Shown: positions 6,219 to 10,531 of the stretch, in pieces
Numbering within the stretch: position 1 is the stretch's first letter
How the letters are laid out: every line of letters begins with the position of its first letter
Assembly (NCBI GenBank): GCA_021200895.1
Contig: JAJQFX010000114.1
Location: forward strand, 1-10,531
From: Clostridiales bacterium
GTDB taxonomy: Bacteria; Bacillota; Clostridia; Oscillospirales; Oscillospiraceae
Length of the DNA stretch: 10,531 nucleotides
Reading direction: 5' to 3'
Notes under the pieces: model-generated
Database searches by the model: none
Told to the model about the DNA's origin: nothing
What the model saw: the letters and a program-made list of their open reading frames with translations, nothing else
Translations under genes and position numbers: made by a program

Positions 6219-7415
6219 TTAAAATACGTACTCCCTGAGCCGCCGAATGGCCTCCTCCACCCGTGCGGTGGGAAGGGCCAGATTCATGCGGATGGCATAG
6301 GGCCGATGGAAGGGGCGGCCATCCTGCCAGCCCACGCCGACCTCGTAGCCGTCGTCCAGCAACTCATCCAGGGTCTTGCCGTGGGCCTTGCACCAGCCCT
6401 CGCAGTCCAGGTACAGCATATAGGTGCCCTCCGGCTTGGCCAGGCTGACTCCCTCCACCTCGTCATTCAGGTAGCGGTACATCAGTTCCACGTTGGTGGA
6501 CAGCACCTGACACAGCTCGTCCACCCAAACCTCGCCCTCCGGCTTGTACGCGCCGATGAGGGCGTGCATGGACAGCACGTTCATGTCGTTATAGTGGCAC
6601 TTGCTGCTCTGGGCCCGCACCCGGTCCCGGAGGTACTTGTTGTAAATGATATGATAGGAGCCGATGAGCCCCGCCAGGTTAAAGGTCTTGCTGGGGGCGT
6701 AGACGGCGATGGTGCGCTGCTTCGCGTCTTCGCTGACGCTCTGGGTGGGGGTGTGCCTGTGGCCGTCCAGAATCAGGTCGCTCCAAATCTCGTCGGACAC
6801 CACCACCACGTCGTTGGCCCGGTAGACCTCCATGGCCTTTTGAATCTCCTCCGGCGTCCACACCCGCCCGCAGGGGTTGTGGGGGTTGCAGAACACCGCG
6901 AAGTGGATATTCCGCTCCTTCAGTTTCCGATCCATGTCCTCATAGTCCATGCGCCAGACGCCGTTTGAATCCCGCTTCAGCTGGGAGTGGACGATTTCAC
7001 GGCCATTGTCGGTGATGCAGTGGGTGAAGCCGATATAGGTGGGGCTGTGAAGCAGCACCGGGTCGCCGGGGGCGGTAAACGCCTGCAAGGCGGAGACCAC
7101 GCAGCCCAGCACACCGTTCTCGTAGCCGATGTGGGCCTGCTCCAGCCCCTCCACGCCGTTGCGCACCTTCTGCCAGCGGATGATGCTGTCATAATACTCC
7201 TGAGAGGTGGGGAAGTAGCCAAAGGCGGGGTGCTGCGTCCGCTGAATCACTGCCTCCTGAATGGTGGGGACGGTGGGGAAGTTCATGTCCGCCACCCACA
7301 TGGGCAGGAAGTCAAACCCCTCCCGGCGGGGCCTGGAGCCGAAAGTGTCGCCTCTGTCTACCGCGATGGAGTCCTTCCCGGCCCGGTCTAAAATCGAGGT
7401 GAAATCATACTGCAT
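6219..7415 (-). CDS. MalY/PatB-family PLP-dependent C-S beta-lyase (cystathionine beta-lyase-like aminotransferase fold)
   Basis: Fold-type I PLP enzymes of this family cleave C-S bonds of cystathionine, cysteine or cysteine conjugates, giving a thiol (or sulfide), pyruvate and ammonia; some also act as regulators (MalY). The 398-residue protein shows LPMWVADMNF (37-46), GYENGVLGCV with the phosphate-side loop (97-106), NPHNPCGRVW (177-186), the cofactor aspartate in SDEIWSDL (D208), and the Schiff-base lysine in PSKTFNLAGL (K243). The substrate-carboxylate arginine lies in IRMNLALP (R376). Length and motif order match PatB. The start is set at ATG 7415 because AAAGGA lies nine bases upstream; ATGs at 7436 and 7424 lack a properly spaced site. 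It overlaps the end of the AraC gene by 11 bases, so it is translated from the same message and ends at the hairpin at 6170-6207. The exact substrate cannot be read from sequence. Confidence 0.92.
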   Translation of the reverse strand: MQYDFTSILDRAGKDSIAVDRGDTFGSRPRREGFDFLPMWVADMNFPTVPTIQEAVIQRTQHPAFGYFPTSQEYYDSIIRWQKVRNGVEGLEQAHIGYENGVLGCVVSALQAFTAPGDPVLLHSPTYIGFTHCITDNGREIVHSQLKRDSNGVWRMDYEDMDRKLKERNIHFAVFCNPHNPCGRVWTPEEIQKAMEVYRANDVVVVSDEIWSDLILDGHRHTPTQSVSEDAKQRTIAVYAPSKTFNLAGLIGSYHIIYNKYLRDRVRAQSSKCHYNDMNVLSMHALIGAYKPEGEVWVDELCQVLSTNVELMYRYLNDEVEGVSLAKPEGTYMLYLDCEGWCKAHGKTLDELLDDGYEVGVGWQDGRPFHRPYAIRMNLALPTARVEEAIRRLREYVF

Positions 7416-8199
7416 GGGTATCATTCCTTTCTGCATTGGAGGTATGGGTCGGCTTCTGGTGCAGAGAGGCCAGGCAGGCGCTGGGGGATTCCCCCGTCAC
7501 CTTGCGGAACACCCGGGTGAAGTAGCTGGAGTCGGTATAGCCCACCAGGCTGGCCACTTCGGAGACATTGGCCTCCCCCAGCTCAAAATAGTACTTGGCC
7601 AGGTCAATGCGCTGGCGCTGAATATACTGGACGATGGAAATGCCCATCTCCTCCTTGAATATCTGGGACAGGTGGCTGGATGAGATGTGAAACGCCTCTG
7701 CGATACTGCTGCGGGACAGCTCTGAGCGGATATTGGCGGAGATATACTCCAAAATCTCCACCACCTTTTTGCTGTGCCCGCGGGTGGACAGGCGGTGGAC
7801 GGCGTCAGTATACTCCATGGTGATCTGCTCGTGCATGGCGGCCCCCAGTTCGTCTGCGGAGGAGGCGCGCTCGATGGCCTTGGCGTACTTCTCGCTGATG
7901 ATATGAAGGTACAGCGGCGGCAGCCCGCCGCTGTAGGCGGCCACCCGCATCAGGGAGTTGAGGATGACGAGGTTGTTCTTCTGAACGCGGAGGGGATCCT
8001 CCGGCAGGCGGTAGGAAAAATCCCAGTACTGAATATTCTCCTCCAACTTCTGGTTCAGGTTGTGTACCCACACCTTATCTCCGGCGGTGACAGCCTTCAT
8101 TAGTTCCTGTTCATAGTTATAGCGGAAGGTGATGGCCTCCAAATCCGGCTCAGAGAAATCGCTCATACCAAGCTGCAAATTCGCCGTAAATTCTACCAA
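7405..8199 (-). CDS. AraC-family transcriptional regulator (TTG start)
   Basis: A 264-residue regulator with a C-terminal AraC DNA-binding domain (about 147-247) carrying two helix-turn-helix units: SRSSIAEAFHISSSHLSQIFKEEMG and ANVSEVASLVGYTDSSYFTRVFRKVTGESP. The N-terminal 140 residues are helical and lack the cupin fold. They contain FRYNYEQELMKAV and RLPEDPLRVQKN, a pattern found in a group of Firmicute AraC regulators with an unassigned sensing domain. The start is a TTG at 8199, supported by AAGGGG eight bases upstream; the first in-frame ATG (8166) has no ribosome binding site. The stop overlaps the start of the C-S lyase gene by 11 bases, so it probably regulates that gene or the whole operon. 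The ligand is unknown. A sigma-A promoter and a hairpin with a U-run lie upstream. Confidence 0.92.
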   Translation of the reverse strand: MVEFTANLQLGMSDFSEPDLEAITFRYNYEQELMKAVTAGDKVWVHNLNQKLEENIQYWDFSYRLPEDPLRVQKNNLVILNSLMRVAAYSGGLPPLYLHIISEKYAKAIERASSADELGAAMHEQITMEYTDAVHRLSTRGHSKKVVEILEYISANIRSELSRSSIAEAFHISSSHLSQIFKEEMGISIVQYIQRQRIDLAKYYFELGEANVSEVASLVGYTDSSYFTRVFRKVTGESPSACLASLHQKPTHTSNAERNDTHAV

Positions 8200-8229
8200 A
8201 GTATCAACCCCTTAGACATGGAGATACAG

Positions 8230-8276
8230 AAAAAAGCTGCGCCTGGCAGACTGATGTTCTTCTGACAATCCAGCTT
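8230..8276 (-). promoter_or_regulatory. Possible leader hairpin with U-run (attenuator candidate) before the AraC gene
   Basis: On the minus strand the predicted leader contains AAGCTG (8276-8271) and CAGCTT (8239-8234) as a stem base, with CTGG/CCAG as an alternative pairing, followed by six U (8235-8230). This comes after the predicted transcript start and before the TTG start codon. The stem is short and the loop long, so a true attenuator is only a possibility. Confidence 0.35.
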
Positions 8277-8285
8277 CTGCTGTCT

Positions 8286-8314
8286 ATTATAACGAATCTT
8301 GCGGGAAGTTACAA
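8286..8314 (-). promoter_or_regulatory. Sigma-A promoter for the AraC-lyase operon
   Basis: Read on the minus strand, -35 TTGTAA (8314-8309) and perfect -10 TATAAT (8291-8286) are separated by exactly 17 bases. The predicted start near 8279 gives a leader of about 80 bases before the TTG start codon. This is the best promoter in the window. Confidence 0.75.
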
Positions 8315-8347
8315 TAGCAAAATGCGAAAACTGCCGACTTTTTGCGC

Positions 8348-8390
8348 AAAAGAGAAAACCTCCCGTCCGCAGGGGGCTGCGGACGGGAGG
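8348..8390 (-). terminator. Strong rho-independent terminator after the GH2 gene
   Basis: A perfect 14-bp GC-rich stem (8359-8372 with 8377-8390, CCTCCCGTCCGCAG) with a 4-base loop is followed on the minus strand by TTTTCTCTTTT. It lies 31 bases beyond the GH2 stop codon and separates that gene from the promoter of the AraC-lyase operon. Confidence 0.93.
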
Positions 8391-8421
8391 AACCGGTCAT
8401 CCGGTGAAAATGTGTAAGGCG

Positions 8422-10531
8422 TTACTTCTTGATTTTGATGAGCTGGGCGTTCAGGCTCTCCATGAAGCCGTCGGGAACATTGGGCATCATGCCCGCCATG
8501 CCCTCAGGAGACATGGACTTCATCATGCCCCACATACCCACGCCGGGGGCCACGTCAAAGTTGGTAGCCAGCTTGATGGCCTTGGAGGTCAGCGCCATGG
8601 CTTCCTCGTTGTTGGCGATTTCTTCCATGGTGTCCTTAATGCTGTAATAGCCTTCCGGGAACTCCATGGGGGCCTTCAAATCCATATCGCCCACCTGCTT
8701 GAACCAGTTGGCGACGCCTTCGGCCCGCTCGTTCACCTCGGGCAGGACGTAGATTTCCGGCTCCTGCTCCACCTTCTCCAGGGTCATGGAGTCCTTCACG
8801 TCGCCAGCCTCGGCCACCAGCACGTTGAAGCCGTCCTTCAGCGCCACGGTGAAGGAGAAGACGCGGTAGCCCTCCTGCTTCTCCAGCAGTTCGCCGTTCA
8901 GGTACAGGGCCACTTCAGGCTGGTTGGAGTAGACCTTCACCACCGTGGTGTCGCCAGCCCGCTGGGCATACCGGCGGCCCGCCAGATGCACCATGGGCTC
9001 CTTCGTCCAGTAGGCCTGATAGACATAGAAGCTGTCCTTCCGGGTCTTGCGGTCCATAGTGACCAGGCCCTTGTTGTTCCGTCCGGCGACGCCGCCCTCG
9101 TTCCGGGCCGCGCAGCCAAAGTCGAACATATTCCAGACGTGGCTGGACCAAATCCAGGGCCGCTCGTCAAAGACCTGGGCCATATGCTCATGGTACAGGG
9201 CCTGATACTCCTCAGAGTAGTCCTTGCAGGCGGGGTTGGGGCCGTGGTAGGTGATGATGCCCTCGCAGCCGTACTCGCTGACGCCCAGGCAGATTTCCGG
9301 GTGAACCTTGTGGAAGTTATCCAGCCAGGGCCCGTTGTCCTCCACCTTGCCGCCGTACCAGCCGAAGTAGTGGTTGTAGCTCTCCACATCGGTGATGTTG
9401 TGGATGGGGGACTGGATGGGGGTGGTGGAGACGTGGGCGATGGTGGTCAGACGGGTGGGGTCCAGCTGCTTCGCCAGGCCGTTCAGCTCGTGATGGTTGT
9501 CCACCAGCTGCTGGCTGATGCCGCCAATCAGAATCTCGTTGGAGATGCCCCAGAAGCAGATAGAGGGATGGTTATAGTTCTGGATGATCAACTCTTTCAG
9601 CTGGCTGATGCAGTTCTGGTGGGCGGCGGGGTCCTTGTTGAACACGGAGATGAAGGGGATCTCCGCCCAGACGACGAAGCCCAGTTCGTCGCAGACATCA
9701 TAGAAGTACTCGTTGTGCTGATAGTGGGCCAGACGGATGGTGTTGGCCCCCAGCTCCTTGATGATGAGGGCGTCCTCATAGTGCTCCTCTGGGGTGAGTG
9801 CGTTGCCTTCATATAGCCGGTCCTGGTGGCGGGAAACGCCCCGCAGGGGGGTCTGCACGCCGTTCAGGATGAAGCCCTCGTCGGGGGTGCAGCTGAAGGA
9901 GCGGACACCGGCGGAGACCACCAGCTCGTCATAGGCCTCGTTGCGGCGCTGGAGGGTGGCGGTGACGGTGTAGAGGTAGGGGTCGTCCACGCCCCACAGG
10001 TGGGCGTCGGGGACGAACAGGGTGATTTTCGCATCGTCGGCGGGGCGGACGCCGGAGGCCACCTCGTTGCCCTCAATATCCTCCACGGTGTACATCACGG
10101 TGAAGTTGGGGTCGGGGTTGGTGACCCAGCTTTCGATTTCAAAGGTGGCGCCGCCGCAGTCGGTGGGCTTGGGGGCGACCTTGATGCCGGGGCCGCCGTA
10201 GTAGTCCAGGTCGAAGTGGGTTTCAGGGACGCTAATTAGGTTCACGCCGCGATACAGGCCGCCGTAGAAGGTGAAGTCGGCGCTCTGGGGATAGACGCTG
10301 GACTTCTCCTCATTGGAGACCTCAATTTTCAGCTCGTTGCCATCGTCCTTGCACAGGTCGGTGATGTCGGCGCGGAAGCGGGAGTAGCCGCCCTCGTGGT
10401 AGACCAACTTCTCGCCATTGACGTAAACGGTGGCCTGGAGGGCCGCCGCCAGCACCTCCACATAGGTGCGGCCACCGGCCAGGGGCTGCACGGGGGTGTC
10501 AAAGCTGCGGGTGTAGACCGCGGTGGTGCGG
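8422..10531 (-). CDS. Glycoside hydrolase family 2 protein, beta-galactosidase-like, with Met-rich C-terminal tail (N-terminus outside window)
   Basis: A retaining exo-beta-glycosidase expected to release a terminal beta-linked sugar. About 702 residues are visible and the frame is open to the edge, so the GTG at 10491 is internal. Numbering from that GTG: sugar-binding jelly-roll to about residue 90 (VYVNGEKLVYHEGGYSRF, YGGLYRGV), an immunoglobulin-like domain (about 95-200), and a TIM barrel (about 205-490). The barrel has GVSRHQDR (218-225), the acid/base Glu319 in WGISNEI, the nucleophile Glu407 in SEYGCEG, then HVWNMFDFG and NNKGLVTMDRK. A beta domain (495-575) precedes an unusual tail (580-689) with YYSIKDTMEEI and repeated Met (MWGMMKSMSPEGMAGMMP). 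Beta-galactosidase is the nearest reading; beta-glucuronidase or another GH2 activity is not excluded. Whether it is exported cannot be judged, because the N-terminus is missing. Confidence 0.92.
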   Translation of the reverse strand, partial: RTTAVYTRSFDTPVQPLAGGRTYVEVLAAALQATVYVNGEKLVYHEGGYSRFRADITDLCKDDGNELKIEVSNEEKSSVYPQSADFTFYGGLYRGVNLISVPETHFDLDYYGGPGIKVAPKPTDCGGATFEIESWVTNPDPNFTVMYTVEDIEGNEVASGVRPADDAKITLFVPDAHLWGVDDPYLYTVTATLQRRNEAYDELVVSAGVRSFSCTPDEGFILNGVQTPLRGVSRHQDRLYEGNALTPEEHYEDALIIKELGANTIRLAHYQHNEYFYDVCDELGFVVWAEIPFISVFNKDPAAHQNCISQLKELIIQNYNHPSICFWGISNEILIGGISQQLVDNHHELNGLAKQLDPTRLTTIAHVSTTPIQSPIHNITDVESYNHYFGWYGGKVEDNGPWLDNFHKVHPEICLGVSEYGCEGIITYHGPNPACKDYSEEYQALYHEHMAQVFDERPWIWSSHVWNMFDFGCAARNEGGVAGRNNKGLVTMDRKTRKDSFYVYQAYWTKEPMVHLAGRRYAQRAGDTTVVKVYSNQPEVALYLNGELLEKQEGYRVFSFTVALKDGFNVLVAEAGDVKDSMTLEKVEQEPEIYVLPEVNERAEGVANWFKQVGDMDLKAPMEFPEGYYSIKDTMEEIANNEEAMALTSKAIKLATNFDVAPGVGMWGMMKSMSPEGMAGMMPNVPDGFMESLNAQLIKIKK

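Noticed and set aside
6057..6968. 303-codon plus-strand frame from the palindromic element into the lyase region
   Set aside because: Mostly antisense to the lyase gene, and it reads through the lyase terminator; no domain or ribosome binding site support.
8299..9816. 505-codon open frame on the plus strand opposite the GH2 gene
   Set aside because: It is the GC-skewed antisense shadow of the GH2 coding sequence. Its product is a His/Gly/Val/Leu-rich string without domains, and it has no ribosome binding site context.
1..10531. CRISPR arrays, tRNA or rRNA genes, phage or transposase genes
   Set aside because: No regularly spaced direct repeats, no cloverleaf-like segments with T-loop sequence, and no transposase or integrase motifs in any frame.

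Overview
The window looks like a chromosomal segment of a GC-rich, low-oxygen Firmicute, most likely a gut Oscillospiraceae-type bacterium (Flavonifractor/Lawsonibacter-like). This is an inference from four things: strong AGGAGG-type ribosome binding sites combined with high GC, an electron-transfer flavoprotein of the anaerobic acyl-CoA/caffeyl-CoA reductase type, an ECF sigma factor of a form common in these bacteria, and a GH2 glycosidase with a clostridial-style tail. No species is claimed. There is no rRNA, tRNA, CRISPR array, transposase or phage gene.

Layout, left to right. Plus strand: the 3' part of etfA (3-602) with a terminator (621-664), then birA (733-1725), preceded by a degenerate 7-bp tandem repeat and followed by a strong terminator (1742-1782) that can also serve the gene facing it. 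Minus strand: rmuC (1829-3061). Plus strand: truA (3160-3897), divergent from rmuC. The two genes share a short intergenic region with back-to-back promoters, and truA has its own hairpin terminator (3906-3958). Minus strand: a two-gene unit of an ECF sigma factor (5384-5932) and a membrane-anchored putative anti-sigma/sensor protein (3957-5387), joined by an ATGA stop/start overlap. Upstream of the sigma gene lies a 163-bp palindromic MITE-like element flanked by TA (6002-6164). It abuts the terminator of the next minus-strand unit, a TTG-started AraC-family regulator (7405-8199) overlapping a MalY/PatB-family C-S lyase (6219-7415). That unit has a good sigma-A-type promoter (8286-8314) and a hairpin-plus-U-run in its leader. 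Last, on the minus strand, is a GH2 glycosidase (8422 to the window edge, 5' end missing) with a strong terminator.

How the genes work together. birA, rmuC, truA and etfA are independent housekeeping functions: biotinylation/biotin sensing, DNA maintenance, tRNA pseudouridylation and electron transfer. The sigma/anti-sigma pair is a self-contained signal-transduction module. The AraC regulator very probably controls the adjacent lyase. The GH2 enzyme probably belongs to a carbohydrate-use locus continuing beyond the right edge. No complete new system is evident. The items most worth a second look are the palindromic mobile element and where it sits, the large unrecognised ectodomain of the anti-sigma-like protein, the Met-rich tail of the GH2 enzyme, and the possible leader attenuator in front of the AraC-lyase operon.
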